Shown in pieces: positions 8,113 to 17,539 of a stretch of DNA of 64,000 nucleotides (position 1 is the first letter of the stretch; the number at the start of each line of letters is the position of its first letter). Source of the DNA: Mesobacillus jeotgali (GTDB lineage Bacteria; Bacillota; Bacilli; Bacillales; Cytobacillaceae); the NCBI RefSeq assembly GCF_014856545.2, contig NZ_CP109811.1, positions 4,396,001 to 4,460,000 of the forward strand, read 5' to 3'. Under the pieces are notes generated by a model. That model was not told where the DNA came from. It did not search any database and was given only the letters and a program-made list of their open reading frames with translations. A program made the position numbers and the translations under genes.

Positions 8113-9438
8113 ATGCAGAGCCAAATTCAAATCGGGGTCATCGGTCCTGAAGTTCTTTTCGAAAAGATCAGAGAGTGTCTTCAAATGTTCCCAAATTTCC
8201 AGCCTATTTTCCGCTTATCAAACCAAATACTCGACGCACCAGCCTTCACAAGAGAACTGGCAGACCAGGTTGATGTTCTTTTATATTCAGGGTGGTCGCC
8301 CTATTCCCTCTCCAAACCTGATATTCCTTCACATATCCCTGCCCACTATATCCCGTTAAAAGGATCTGGACTATACAAAGCTTTATATAAAATCAAGCAG
8401 ACCCAGCCCAGGGTTATTGGCCTTTCGATTGATACAATGCCTTCTGCAGAAGTTAATCGGGCACTAAGAGAATTGAACGAAGACTTTAATGTCTGCTTTT
8501 ATGAAGAAACCTTCCATTTAGAACGTATCGAAGAGATGATCTCCTTCCACCAAAATTCCTTCATTTGTGGAAAAACGAATGGAGCGATTACCGGTGTCAA
8601 GATGGTGGCAGACGAGTTAACGAGACTGAACATTCCAAATCAGTGGGCAGTGCCAACTATCGATGATATTATCGTGACGCTTGAACGGACCCTTTTATCA
8701 ACGAAAAAACGGAGGAATCGGGAATCTCAGATTGTGTTTGGGATGATTCAAATAGATGCCTACCATGAAATCGTGAATCAAATGACTTCAGAGCATCTGA
8801 TCCAGAGGCAGAACCTCCGCTTATACCGGATGATATTGGACTATGTGGAACAGCTCGAAGGACATCTTACCCCACTCAGCGGCAATGAGTATATGTTCAT
8901 TACAACGCGAGGAGTCTTCGAACGAATTACGCAGGGCTACAAATGGATCCCTCTTATTAACGAGGCAAAAAAACAGCTGAAAATGAAATTATCGATGGGG
9001 GTAGGGTTCGGGTTGTCCGCGAACGAAGCTGGCACACATGCCCGTATTGCACTCATGCAGGCTAAAGACTTCGGAGGAGAAAGCTGCTTCATTGTAAAAG
9101 AGGACCGCAGCGTGTTCGGACCAGTAGAGGTGTCTGCCCCAATAGCCTATCCATTGTATATCACGGATGAGACCTTGTTAAAAAAAGCAGAAGAAGCCGG
9201 GATGTCAGCGGTCTATCAGCAAAAACTCATTTCTTTAGTTAAACGGAAGAAGGACAGCCAGTTCACAGCGCATGAACTAGCCGAAACACTTGGAATAACG
9301 GCCCGCAGTGCCCACCGAATCATCTTGAAATGGCTCGATGCTGAGCTTATTTCCATTATCGGAATGGAGAAAATGTCGACACGAGGCAGGCCGAGACAAG
9401 TGTACCGTCTCAATGACAGTAATCTTTTAAAATTATAA
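8113..9438 (+). CDS. Transcriptional regulator with C-terminal winged helix
   Basis: A protein of 441 residues preceded by GGAGGG. Residues about 1-170 form an alpha/beta domain (IQIGVIGPEVLF; PRVIGLSIDT) that recalls the PrpR-N sensory type. Residues about 210-340 look like a divergent GGDEF/cyclase-type domain (IVFGMIQIDAY; LSMGVGFGLSANEAGTHARIAL) without a catalytic GGDEF motif. The last 70 residues are a helix-turn-helix (FTAHELAETLGITARSAHRI) with a basic wing (STRGRPRQVYRL). It is probably the operon's own regulator, sensing the substrate or a nucleotide. The family was recognised only in outline. Confidence 0.65.
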   Translation: MQSQIQIGVIGPEVLFEKIRECLQMFPNFQPIFRLSNQILDAPAFTRELADQVDVLLYSGWSPYSLSKPDIPSHIPAHYIPLKGSGLYKALYKIKQTQPRVIGLSIDTMPSAEVNRALRELNEDFNVCFYEETFHLERIEEMISFHQNSFICGKTNGAITGVKMVADELTRLNIPNQWAVPTIDDIIVTLERTLLSTKKRRNRESQIVFGMIQIDAYHEIVNQMTSEHLIQRQNLRLYRMILDYVEQLEGHLTPLSGNEYMFITTRGVFERITQGYKWIPLINEAKKQLKMKLSMGVGFGLSANEAGTHARIALMQAKDFGGESCFIVKEDRSVFGPVEVSAPIAYPLYITDETLLKKAEEAGMSAVYQQKLISLVKRKKDSQFTAHELAETLGITARSAHRIILKWLDAELISIIGMEKMSTRGRPRQVYRLNDSNLLKL

Positions 9439-9451
9439 GGAGGATAGATGA

Positions 9452-10363
9452 ATGCGACCATTAACAATTGGCATGATCGGCCTCGATACTTCTCATTGCC
9501 TTGAATTTACAAAGCTGTTAAACGAACCAGAACACCCTTTTCATGTAGAAGGAGGCACGGTTGCCTTTGCCTTTCCCTTCTATTCCGAGGATCTGCCAAT
9601 TAGCAAAGACCGAGTTCAGGGTTATACAGAAACACTGCGTGATGAACTTTCGGTCAAGATTACCAGCTCGATTGCAGAAACGGCCCAAGCCAGTGATGCA
9701 ATTCTATTAACAGCCGTTGACGGCCGGAAGCATCTTGAATTATTTAAACAACTGGTCCCTTATAAGATTCCTGTGTTTCTTGATAAGCCGCTTGCACTTT
9801 CCATGGCAGAGGCAAGGGAGATATACGCCTTGGCTGAAAAGCATAACATCCCGATTATGAGTTCCTCCTCCCTGCGTTATGCAGATTCATTAAAAGTGGC
9901 AATCGAAAACAAGAAAGATGAAATCAGTTCAATATATGTTCATGGCCCCCTACCGATGCAGCCCACCATGCCTGGCTACTTCTGGTATGGTATTCATATG
10001 ATCGAAATGGTCATCACCGCAATGGGAATAGGAGCAAATAATGTAACGGTAAAAACAAGCAACGATCACGAAACGGTCCTTGTCGAGTGGGAAGATGGCA
10101 GACACGCCACCATACGGGGAGAGTACGAATGGCACTCGAGATTCGGAGCAACCCTCCATACCAAAGACAGATTCCAGCACGTCGATATCAAAAAAGATAC
10201 CAAGCCTTTCTACGCTTGTTTATTAGAACAAGTCATCCAGTTCTTCCAGTCAAAAAAATCTCCAGTACCAAAAGAAGAAACCCTGGAAGTGATTAAACTA
10301 ATTGAGATGATCAACAATAAGCGAAACATGGGGACGTTTCTCGTGTCCCAAAAATCGGACTAA
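9452..10363 (+). CDS. Gfo/Idh/MocA family oxidoreductase
   Basis: A protein of 303 residues. The N-terminal NAD(P)-binding segment reads TIGMIGLDTSHCLEF, and the family EKP motif appears as FLDKPLALSMAEA. The C-terminal half is the usual sheet domain. AGGAGG stands 8 bases before the ATG. It is last in the operon and probably oxidises or reduces a sugar, inositol or uronate intermediate. The last residues (about NMGTFLVSQKSD) are encoded by a segment resembling the dispersed repeat, so the native C-terminus may have been replaced. Confidence 0.8.
   Translation: MRPLTIGMIGLDTSHCLEFTKLLNEPEHPFHVEGGTVAFAFPFYSEDLPISKDRVQGYTETLRDELSVKITSSIAETAQASDAILLTAVDGRKHLELFKQLVPYKIPVFLDKPLALSMAEAREIYALAEKHNIPIMSSSSLRYADSLKVAIENKKDEISSIYVHGPLPMQPTMPGYFWYGIHMIEMVITAMGIGANNVTVKTSNDHETVLVEWEDGRHATIRGEYEWHSRFGATLHTKDRFQHVDIKKDTKPFYACLLEQVIQFFQSKKSPVPKEETLEVIKLIEMINNKRNMGTFLVSQKSD
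10328..10350. repeat. Partial dispersed repeat inside the oxidoreductase 3' end
   Basis: ATGGGGACGTTTCTCGTGTCC matches the repeat family core (GGGGACGGTTCTCG) with small differences and is translated as part of the preceding gene. Confidence 0.5.
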
Positions 10364-10451
10364 TGATCTGATTTTTGGTGCACTTGAGCCGTCTTTTTTA
10401 TTTAAGGAAATGAAATAGTTATTGAACTCACAAATGGAAAAATATATAATT

Positions 10452-10471
10452 AAAGTGTAAATTTACACTTT
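10452..10471. promoter_or_regulatory. Perfect 20-bp palindrome
   Basis: AAAGTGTAAATTTACACTTT lies 15 bases before the start of the DUF3139-like gene, where a repressor could block transcription or ribosome access. The binding protein is unknown. Confidence 0.5.
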
Positions 10472-10486
10472 GAGAAGCTCGTAATA

Positions 10487-10873
10487 ATGAAAAGGTTCTG
10501 GATCATACTAACCTACTTTGTCATCGTATTTTTCGCAGGCTTTCTCATTTTCAAGATCAATATGTTCCACTATGAAAAAACAGCTGACAGCCGGATTACA
10601 AAAGCGATGGAATTTCAGAAAGTAAATTTATCTGAGGGAAAAGTAGAGCAAAGCTCTTTCAACTATAAATCCGGCTGGACAAAAATGGTGTATTACAATG
10701 ATGATCCAGAGATTCGATATGAATATGTATATGACAGGTCAGAAAATGAAGTAGATGTGTATGGCAGCTATAAAAATATGTCACTTGATTTAGCCAAAAA
10801 AGAAGCTAAATATCCGTTGGGAAGCTTTTGCTTTTTAAAAAATGGCGAAATCGAGGACTTTCATCATGAGTGA
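10487..10873 (+). CDS. Small membrane-anchored protein, DUF3139-like
   Basis: A protein of 128 residues. Residues 3-26 are one membrane segment (WIILTYFVIVFFAGFLIFKI), followed by an extracellular domain rich in Tyr and charged residues (YYNDDPEIRYEYVYD). The layout and tail resemble DUF3139 proteins of Bacillaceae, whose function is unknown. The ribosome site is weak. A perfect palindrome lies just upstream. Confidence 0.6.
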   Translation: MKRFWIILTYFVIVFFAGFLIFKINMFHYEKTADSRITKAMEFQKVNLSEGKVEQSSFNYKSGWTKMVYYNDDPEIRYEYVYDRSENEVDVYGSYKNMSLDLAKKEAKYPLGSFCFLKNGEIEDFHHE

Positions 10874-10955
10874 GCGGCCCCAAGCACGCTCCCCTAAAAA
10901 AGTGTCACCTTCTCTTCTTCGATCAATGATTATTACACAGTGAGGAGGAAATTCT

Positions 10956-11309
10956 ATCAAATCGCTATGGTTCGTAGTTTCGTTAATTCCTAGTCCATTT
11001 TTGTTTCATTACCTTGAAATTGCTCTCTCCCCAAGACCTGCTATTCTGCTGTCAGGCACGTTATTATTTGTCGTTGTGGCAGGTCTCTTATCATGCAAAT
11101 TAAAAGTCCATGTGATTATCTTGGCTAACATTATTACTATATTAATATCAGTTTTTTTGGGTACAGAGTTTATCACTCCTCCAAATCCTTCCTGGTTTAA
11201 CCCTTTTGGAAGGAATTTCGCGATTATTGCAACTGGTATTATTATGTTAATCGGGTTGCTACTTATTCGTTTTATTACGAAAAGCATATTATTAAAAATA
11301 AAATTTTAA
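10956..11309 (+). CDS. Small multi-pass membrane protein with apparent ATC start
   Basis: About 117 residues if translated from ATC at 10956, which sits 7 bases after a perfect GAGGAGG (10942-10948). The frame is open and reads SLWFVVSLIPSPFLFHYLEI before the first normal-type start, a TTG at 11001. Three or four hydrophobic segments follow. No family was recognised. Either a rare AUC start is used, an ATG has mutated, or the TTG is used without a good ribosome site. Confidence 0.5.
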   Translation: MKSLWFVVSLIPSPFLFHYLEIALSPRPAILLSGTLLFVVVAGLLSCKLKVHVIILANIITILISVFLGTEFITPPNPSWFNPFGRNFAIIATGIIMLIGLLLIRFITKSILLKIKF

Positions 11310-11321
11310 AAGGCAATGGAG

Positions 11322-11352
11322 AAGCCAGTGTCCCGTCTATGGGCACTGGCTT
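11322..11352 (+). terminator. Hairpin, probable terminator
   Basis: AAGCCAGTG and CACTGGCTT form a 9-bp stem with an extra CCC/GGG inside, 13 bases after the stop at 11309. The T-tract is short. Confidence 0.6.
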
Positions 11353-11410
11353 TCATCTGATCTGTGCGTTCATATACCCCAGAAATTAATGTCGACTGAC
11401 TTTTCCCATC

Positions 11411-12313
11411 CTAGAATAGTTTCACTTGATAGGCATCAAGCACATGTCTTGGGACTAGGAATCTCGCTGTCAAAAGCGGGTCGACAATTTGCGATACCTG
11501 GACCTGGCCAACGGCACTCATAAGCATGGTCAGTTCAGCCAGGCTCAAATCTGTGTGGGGCTGCAAAGTATCAATGAAAATCTCCACAGCTGCTTTGGCC
11601 GCTTCATCCAGCGTCTCTTTCGAAACTAGAACAGCCATCCCCTCTTCATTTTCAAGGAATGGGTAAGGAATACTCTTCCCTTTGACGACTTCAAGTGTAA
11701 CGGTTACTTTTCCAGGAATCTCAATGCCTGAAACGCCAATTTCTCCGTCTCCCATCGCTGCATGCAAATCGCCGAGGCCAAACAAGGCTCCTTCCTGGAA
11801 TACCGGGAAATAAAGCGTTGCACCAGTCGTGACCGATGTCGTGTCCATATTTCCTCCGTGAGCCCCTGGAGTGCCGCATGAAACAGGATCTGCTTCAGGA
11901 GCCACGCCAATTACACCGATCATCGGATTCAAAGGAAGCTGGAGCTTTTCATTAAAGACCGCCTTGCCATTTTCAATCGGGATCACTTTAACCGTAAACT
12001 CATCGATTCGGTGGCCCATAACGCCAAGTCCCGGACCGGTTGCCATCACTCCCTGATTCCCCAATTCAATATTGTCGATCTTCACCTTAAGGATATCGCC
12101 CGGCTGGGCACCTTCTACATATATTGATCCAGTAGCCGGGTTAATCTGATTCCAGTCAATTGAATTGAACGCTGCATCGTTACTCTGAATCTGGTTTTGG
12201 AAACAATCGTACGTTTCAATCACTACCTGTGAACCCGAAGGCACCTTTAGCGCTGATTTATTCTCCTTGCTGAATGCATAGAAATATTGCTCTTTTGCTA
12301 TAGTATGTACCAT
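11411..12313 (-). CDS. Acetamidase/formamidase family protein
   Basis: A protein of 300 residues with hallmark FmdA/AmdA segments: GSIYVEGAQPGDILKVKI, GGNMDTTSVTTGATLYFPV and ALFGLGDLHAAMGDGE. The family hydrolyses short amides (formamide, acetamide) to the acid and ammonia in the cytosol. GGAGAGGAG precedes the ATG. It stands alone between convergent and same-strand neighbours. Formate released by it could feed the formate dehydrogenase cluster 2 kb away, though nothing in the sequence links them. Confidence 0.88.
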   Translation of the reverse strand: MVHTIAKEQYFYAFSKENKSALKVPSGSQVVIETYDCFQNQIQSNDAAFNSIDWNQINPATGSIYVEGAQPGDILKVKIDNIELGNQGVMATGPGLGVMGHRIDEFTVKVIPIENGKAVFNEKLQLPLNPMIGVIGVAPEADPVSCGTPGAHGGNMDTTSVTTGATLYFPVFQEGALFGLGDLHAAMGDGEIGVSGIEIPGKVTVTLEVVKGKSIPYPFLENEEGMAVLVSKETLDEAAKAAVEIFIDTLQPHTDLSLAELTMLMSAVGQVQVSQIVDPLLTARFLVPRHVLDAYQVKLF

Positions 12314-12426
12314 GAAAACACTCCTCTCCTCTTTCTCTTATTATAAAAAAGGATGCCTGGTTGTGCAGGTGTTTTGTTTGATTTTATAAAATTTTCTTAC
12401 TTTTAACCCTATTTGTCTCTCACGGC

Positions 12427-12891
12427 TTAATTTCCGACATCAACATTTTCGGCAATATCTCTTAGTGCCTCTGCACGAGAAACAATGAAATTTCTCATAT
12501 ACCTCTCCAAAAACAACTTATCGGCTAAAACGCCAATTGGGCCAAATGGTGACTTATACTGAAATTTATCGATCATTATGGTGCCTTCTCCTTTCTCAAG
12601 AAACTGATGTGTATGAACAAAGGAATGGAAGGCTCCCTTCACCATAATATCAACAAACTTTTTTGGTCTTTCCATAAACGTCACCTTGGCTGTCAGCCTT
12701 TGTTTCACACCAAAATGAACAGCTTCCCAAGTAACCGTATCGCCCTCTTCTAGTAATCCCTCTGTCACTCCCCCTACCGCACTTTCCTTTGTTTTAGAGG
12801 TTGTTTGAGTATGGATATCCACGTTCCTCGCAAGGTCAAAACAGACCTGAATGGGTGCATGAATATATTGTTGATGCTCAATAACAGGCAT
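12427..12891 (-). CDS. SRPBCC (START-like) family protein
   Basis: A protein of 154 residues with the helix-grip opening IEHQQYIHAPIQVCFDLARNVDIH and the downstream strand pattern EGDTVTWEAVHFGVKQRLTAKV, typical of cyclase/dehydrase-like SRPBCC proteins that bind hydrophobic ligands. AAAGGGG precedes the ATG. No neighbour suggests a specific role. Confidence 0.75.
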   Translation of the reverse strand: MPVIEHQQYIHAPIQVCFDLARNVDIHTQTTSKTKESAVGGVTEGLLEEGDTVTWEAVHFGVKQRLTAKVTFMERPKKFVDIMVKGAFHSFVHTHQFLEKGEGTIMIDKFQYKSPFGPIGVLADKLFLERYMRNFIVSRAEALRDIAENVDVGN

Positions 12892-13199
12892 TGTAATTCC
12901 CCTTTAAAAGCGCTGGAGCTTTATTACTTAACAGTGGCTTCAAATGTTTTACGTACATGGTTATCCTGATCACAGATTAATCATATCCCTTCAATCTTAT
13001 CAGCCACTTTTTAAAAATCATACTATCACTTAATTTTCTATTACTCATTTTTAATGTCCTAGAATTGTCCTGGACTGATCCTGCCCCCTGTCCTTTCGTT
13101 TCCCGATATAAATTTTATAATGTCAGAATTTTGTAACATTTACCGTCATAAAGTATACCAGAGCTGGTAAACAAGTTTATAAAGGAGGAAATAGTTTTA
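12892..13199. other. Intergenic region ahead of the OFA transporter
   Basis: No coding potential was seen. A possible promoter pair and AAAGGAGG (13181-13188) serve the downstream TTG start. No riboswitch was recognised. Confidence 0.4.
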
Positions 13200-14459
13200 T
13201 TGGCTGAAACGAAGAAAAACCGCTGGTTGATTGCTGCTGCCGCTGTAGGAATCCATATTTCGATTGGTTCTGTGTATGCCTGGAGTAATTTTACGAATCC
13301 CTTGAAAGATTTATTTGGCTGGTCTGATTCGGACGTGGCTCTTACCTTTAGTATCGCGATTTTGTTTCTGGGTCTTGCTGCTGCGTTTTTGGGTCATTTT
13401 GTGGAAAAGCATGGTCCGAGGAAGGCTGGATTGCTTGCGGCAACTTTCTTTGGAATTGGGATTGCTGGTTCTGGTCTTGCCGTCCTGCTAGGTTCAAAAA
13501 TCCTTCTTTACCTGTTTTATGGGGTGCTAGGAGGGATCGGACTTGGTGTCGGCTATATTGCACCGGTTTCTACGCTGGTAAAATGGTTCCCTGACCGGCG
13601 CGGGCTTGCTACGGGACTTGCAATCATGGGATTTGGCTTTGCTGCTGCCATTTCAAGCCCAATCATGAACAGTTTGATTGAAAGCCTTGGAGTCGCAAAC
13701 ACGTTTTTCATTTTAGGAAGCGCCTACTTCATTCTAATGACTGCATCGTCTTTGTACTTGGAAAAGCCGCCTGAAGGATGGTTGCCGGAGGGCTTTAAAG
13801 AGAAGGTCGAGTCTGGTGCGGCAAAGCCAGTCATGGACCTGTCTCAGCTAACGGCGAACGAAGCGGTAAAAACAACCCGTTTCTGGTATTTATGGCTGAT
13901 GCTGTTCATCAATGTCACATGCGGAATCGCCATTTTAGCTGTGGCAAAACCGCTTGCGATGGAGTCGATCGGAATTGGGACAGCCGCCGCAGCTGCTCTG
14001 GTTGGGGCAATCGGGATTTTCAATGGACTGGGCCGGATTGGCTGGGCATCCATTTCAGATTTCATTGGCCGCCCAAATACGTATACGACTTTCTTCGTCC
14101 TGCAAATCGGATTGTTTTTCATGCTTCCGCACACGACCAATGCCCTTCTTTTCCAGGTCATGCTGGCGGTCATTTATACGTGCTATGGCGGAGGATTTGC
14201 ATCCATTCCTGCCTATATCGGCGACTTATTCGGCACAAAGCAGCTCGGAGCCATCCATGGCTACATTTTAACAGCATGGGCAGCAGCTGGCCTGGTGGGA
14301 CCAATGTTTGCCGCCTATATAAAAGATACAACCGGATCCTATGCCGGCAGCTTATCAGTGTTTGCAGGGTTATTTGTGGCAGCATTCGTTATTTCCCTTC
14401 TGATCAGAGTAGATATGGCTAAGCTTCGTAAACAAAATGAATCAGAAATAACCGCCTAG
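13200..14459 (+). CDS. OFA-family MFS transporter (oxalate/formate antiporter-like)
   Basis: A protein of 419 residues with 12 predicted membrane segments. The TTG start follows AAAGGAGG by 11 bases. AVGIHISIGSVYAWSNFTNPL is the OFA-family N-terminal signature, and the MFS loop appears as FVEKHGPRKAG. Family members exchange oxalate/formate or carry lactate. Directly downstream are fdhD and a formate dehydrogenase, which supports formate as the substrate here; that is context, not proof. Confidence 0.82.
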   Translation: MAETKKNRWLIAAAAVGIHISIGSVYAWSNFTNPLKDLFGWSDSDVALTFSIAILFLGLAAAFLGHFVEKHGPRKAGLLAATFFGIGIAGSGLAVLLGSKILLYLFYGVLGGIGLGVGYIAPVSTLVKWFPDRRGLATGLAIMGFGFAAAISSPIMNSLIESLGVANTFFILGSAYFILMTASSLYLEKPPEGWLPEGFKEKVESGAAKPVMDLSQLTANEAVKTTRFWYLWLMLFINVTCGIAILAVAKPLAMESIGIGTAAAAALVGAIGIFNGLGRIGWASISDFIGRPNTYTTFFVLQIGLFFMLPHTTNALLFQVMLAVIYTCYGGGFASIPAYIGDLFGTKQLGAIHGYILTAWAAAGLVGPMFAAYIKDTTGSYAGSLSVFAGLFVAAFVISLLIRVDMAKLRKQNESEITA

Positions 14460-14508
14460 ATTAGACTTTTCCCTATTTTGTTTGCGTACGGGGGAGGAAC
14501 AAAAGATC

Positions 14509-15309
14509 ATGTCAAGGACGAGAACAAAACGAACCATTACCCGTTATGTAAATGGGAACATTGAGAAAGTTGAAGATGATATTGCGACCGAAAAGCCATT
14601 TACGATCAAATTGAATGAAAAAGAGTTTGCTACTCTAGTCTGCACGGCTGATTACATTGAGGATATGGTCGTCGGATTTTTAGCTTCAGAAGGTGTAATC
14701 AGGAAGTTCGCCGACATTGATGATTTATGGATCCAGGAAAAAGAAGGATTTGTTCATGTGAAAACACATTATACCAATTCCTTTTATGAAAAATTCCACT
14801 CGAAACGTTATATCACCTCTTGCTGCGGTAAAAGCAGACAGGGATTTGTTTTCTTTAACGATGCGAGATTATCCCACCATTTCAAGCAGGTGAATGTTCT
14901 ATTAACCTATCAAGATTGTTTTCGATTAATGGAAGAGATGCAAAATCGTTCAGCTGTTTTCCAGGAAACAGGCGGGGTCCATAATGCGGCACTGTGTACA
15001 AGGGACGGTGTCCTGCTGTCCCGCCTGGATATTGGACGCCATAATGCTTTGGACAAAATATACGGGTACTGCCTTCGTCATCAAATTTCTTTGGAAGATA
15101 AAGTCATCGTGTTCAGCGGACGGATCTCCTCTGAAATTGTCACAAAAGTGGCCAAAATCGGCTGTGAGGTGGTGTTATCGAAATCGGCACCGACGGAAAT
15201 GGCACTAGAGCTTGCAGAAGAACTGGGAATGACGACGGTTGGCTTTATTCGGAACAATGCTTTAAATGTCTATACGAGACCAGATCGAATTGTAGAAGTA
15301 ATAGATTAA
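14509..15309 (+). CDS. fdhD: Formate dehydrogenase accessory sulfurtransferase FdhD
   Basis: A protein of 266 residues. GGGGGAGG sets the ATG at 14509. FdhD transfers sulfur to the bis-MGD molybdenum cofactor of formate dehydrogenase. The conserved cysteine loop is TSCCGKS (about residue 103) and family motifs GGVHNAAL and DIGRHNALDKIYG are present, as is FSGRISSEIVTK. It lies between the transporter and the dehydrogenase (17-base gap to the latter), so all three probably form one operon. Confidence 0.93.
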   Translation: MSRTRTKRTITRYVNGNIEKVEDDIATEKPFTIKLNEKEFATLVCTADYIEDMVVGFLASEGVIRKFADIDDLWIQEKEGFVHVKTHYTNSFYEKFHSKRYITSCCGKSRQGFVFFNDARLSHHFKQVNVLLTYQDCFRLMEEMQNRSAVFQETGGVHNAALCTRDGVLLSRLDIGRHNALDKIYGYCLRHQISLEDKVIVFSGRISSEIVTKVAKIGCEVVLSKSAPTEMALELAEELGMTTVGFIRNNALNVYTRPDRIVEVID

Positions 15310-15326
15310 GGAGGTATAAAATCGGC

Positions 15327-17378
15327 ATGCAGGATCAACCAAATCAAGTGGAAACGATATGCGGTTTTTGCGGTACAGGATGCGGTCTTGTCGTTGAAAC
15401 AGAAGATAACAAGATTAGCAAAGTAAAAGGATATAAGGAAAACCCTTCGAGCCATGGGGAAACATGTGTGAAAGGTGCTCTCGGTTGGGGATATCTTCAT
15501 AGTGACCGGAGGCTGACACAGCCGCTGATCCGAAAAAATGGAGAGTTAACACCAGCCAGCTGGGATGAGGCATTGTCCCTGATTGCTGATAGATTTTCTG
15601 AGATCAAAGAAAACCATGGCCCGGATGCCTTTGGCTGTTTCAGCTCTTCCCGTTCAACCAATGAATTGAACTATCTCGCGGGAAAATTCATGCGGACCGT
15701 CATTGGCACGAATAATATCGACAGCTGCAACCGAACCTGACACGCTCCAAGCGTCACCGGTCTGGTGACTGTATTTGGTACGGGTGCTGCCACAGGTTCT
15801 TATGACGAACTTGAGGACACCGATGTGATTCTTGTCTGGGGAAGCAATACGCAGGAATGTCACCCGATTATTTTTAACCATATGCGCCGCGGGATCAAAA
15901 ATGGAACAAAAATGGTGGTCATTGACCCCCGTCAGATTGATCAGACGAAACTGGCCTACAAGTGGCTGCCAGTCCGAGTCGGAACCGATATTGTCCTGGC
16001 GAATGCGATGGGCCATGTAATCATTGAAGAGGACTTAGTCCACAAAGGGTTTATTGAGAAGGCAACAGAACAGTTTGATCAGTATAAGGAAGAGGTCAAA
16101 AAATATACTCCTGAATTCGCGGAGCAAGTAACCGGCATTCCAGCGGAAGATATCCGGGAAATCGCCCGGCTATATGCAAATGCCGATAAAGCAACGATTT
16201 GCTGGACGCTGGGAATTACTGAACATCATAATGGAACCGAAAATGTCTTTGCGTTGATTAATCTTGCCTTATTGACCGGTCATATCGGCAAGTATGGCTC
16301 GGGACTGAATCCGCTGAGGGGACAAAACAATGTCCAGGGTGGCGGAGACATGGGCGCCCTGCCGAACAGGCTTGTCGGCGGTTGGAATTTTGACGACCCT
16401 GAAGGAAGAAAACTGCATGAACAAGTATGGGGCACCCCGGTTCCTGAAAAAATCGGAAAGCATCAAACCCTGATGCTCGAGGCAATGGAGAAAAAAGAAA
16501 TTAAGGCAGTCTATGTGATTGGCGAAAATCCGGTTCAATCGGACGCCAATGGGAATCAGGTTGATAAGATTTTTAAAGATGTCGAATTTCTCGTTGTCCA
16601 GGATATCTTAATGACAAGGACGGCGATGCTTGCGGATGTGGTCCTACCGGCAACAGGCTGGGCTGAAAACGACGGGACACTAGTTAATTCTGAGCGCAGG
16701 ATTCAACGGGTCCGGCCGGCTTTAAAAGGACCAGGCGTGTCCCGGCATGATCAGGATATCATCCAGGATATTGCCAATAAGATGGGAGCAAAATGGACTT
16801 ATCAATCAGCGGAAGAGGTTTGGGAGGAAATCCGCAAGCTTGCACCTAATTTTGCTGGTATAACGTACGAGAGGATTGACAAAGAAGGCGGTTTGCAATG
16901 GCCATGTCCTGATGAAAATCATCCAGGCACGCCATTTCTCCATAGCCGTCTCTGGTCAGATAAGGTAGGAATGAAGGCGAAATTCGTGCCAACCCATTTT
17001 CAGCCCCCTGCCGAGGAGCCAGATGAAGAGTTTCCTTTGATGCTGACAACCGGGCGCAGACTGCAATTTTATAATACAGGTGTGCAAACAAGAGATTATA
17101 AAAAAATGAAAAACGCAGAAGAAGCATTAGAGATTCATGCAGAAGATGCAGCGAAATATGGATTGCAAGACGGCGATCCTGTAAGGGTTAGCTCAAGAAG
17201 AGGAAGCCTCGTAACCAAAGTCAACATCAGCAAAAAACAGCCAAAGGGCCTGGTCTTCATGTCCTTCCACTTCCCAGACCAGGCAAGCACGAATGTTTTG
17301 ACTAACTCTGCAACAGACCCGCTGGCTGGGACTGCTGAGTTTAAGGCTTGTGCGGTGAAGATTGAGCAAGTAACGTGA
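15327..17378 (+). CDS. fdhF: Selenocysteine-containing formate dehydrogenase (FdhF-like, UGA at residue 138)
   Basis: 683 residues when the in-frame TGA at 15738-15740 is read as selenocysteine. The [4Fe-4S] ligands are C12, C15, C19 and C47. The active-site region reads DSCNRT-U-HAPSVTGL, exactly where known formate dehydrogenases have Sec or Cys. A SECIS hairpin follows the UGA. Downstream are molybdopterin-binding segments (VWGSNTQECHPI; GLNPLRGQNNVQGGGDMG) and a C-terminal dinucleotide-binding domain (LMLTTGRRLQFYNTGVQTR). The protein is FDH-H sized and lacks the N-terminal ferredoxin-like part found in longer Bacillus enzymes. It oxidises formate to CO2; its electron partner is not encoded here. 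An automatic caller would split it into two genes. Confidence 0.92.
15738..15769 (+). promoter_or_regulatory. UGA selenocysteine codon with bacterial SECIS hairpin
   Basis: After TGA (15738-15740) come 18 bases and then the loop GGTCT (15759-15763), closed by GTCACC (15753-15758) and GGTGAC (15764-15769). The loop sequence and the 18-base distance equal those of the E. coli fdhF SECIS as I recall it. This recruits SelB. Confidence 0.88.
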
Positions 17379-17425
17379 AGTAAGTGGACGATCCTTAAGG
17401 CTAACAATCAGACCTTTGAGCCAAG

Positions 17426-17466
17426 AAAGGCACGATGAGTATGTTAACATGCTCATCGTGCCTTTT
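17426..17466. terminator. Strong bidirectional terminator
   Basis: AAAGGCACGATGAG and CTCATCGTGCCTTTT form a 14-bp stem between the convergent formate dehydrogenase and methyltransferase genes. Confidence 0.92.
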
Positions 17467-17539
17467 GATTGTGGGTTCTTCCTCCAATTACCGGAGAAGG
17501 AGCTGTGGTTCTGATCTAGGGGTATTAATTTTTTCCCCC

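Noticed and set aside
15738-15740. TGA as a true stop, splitting formate dehydrogenase into two genes
   Set aside because: The same frame continues, the codon is at the catalytic position, and a SECIS follows at the expected distance.
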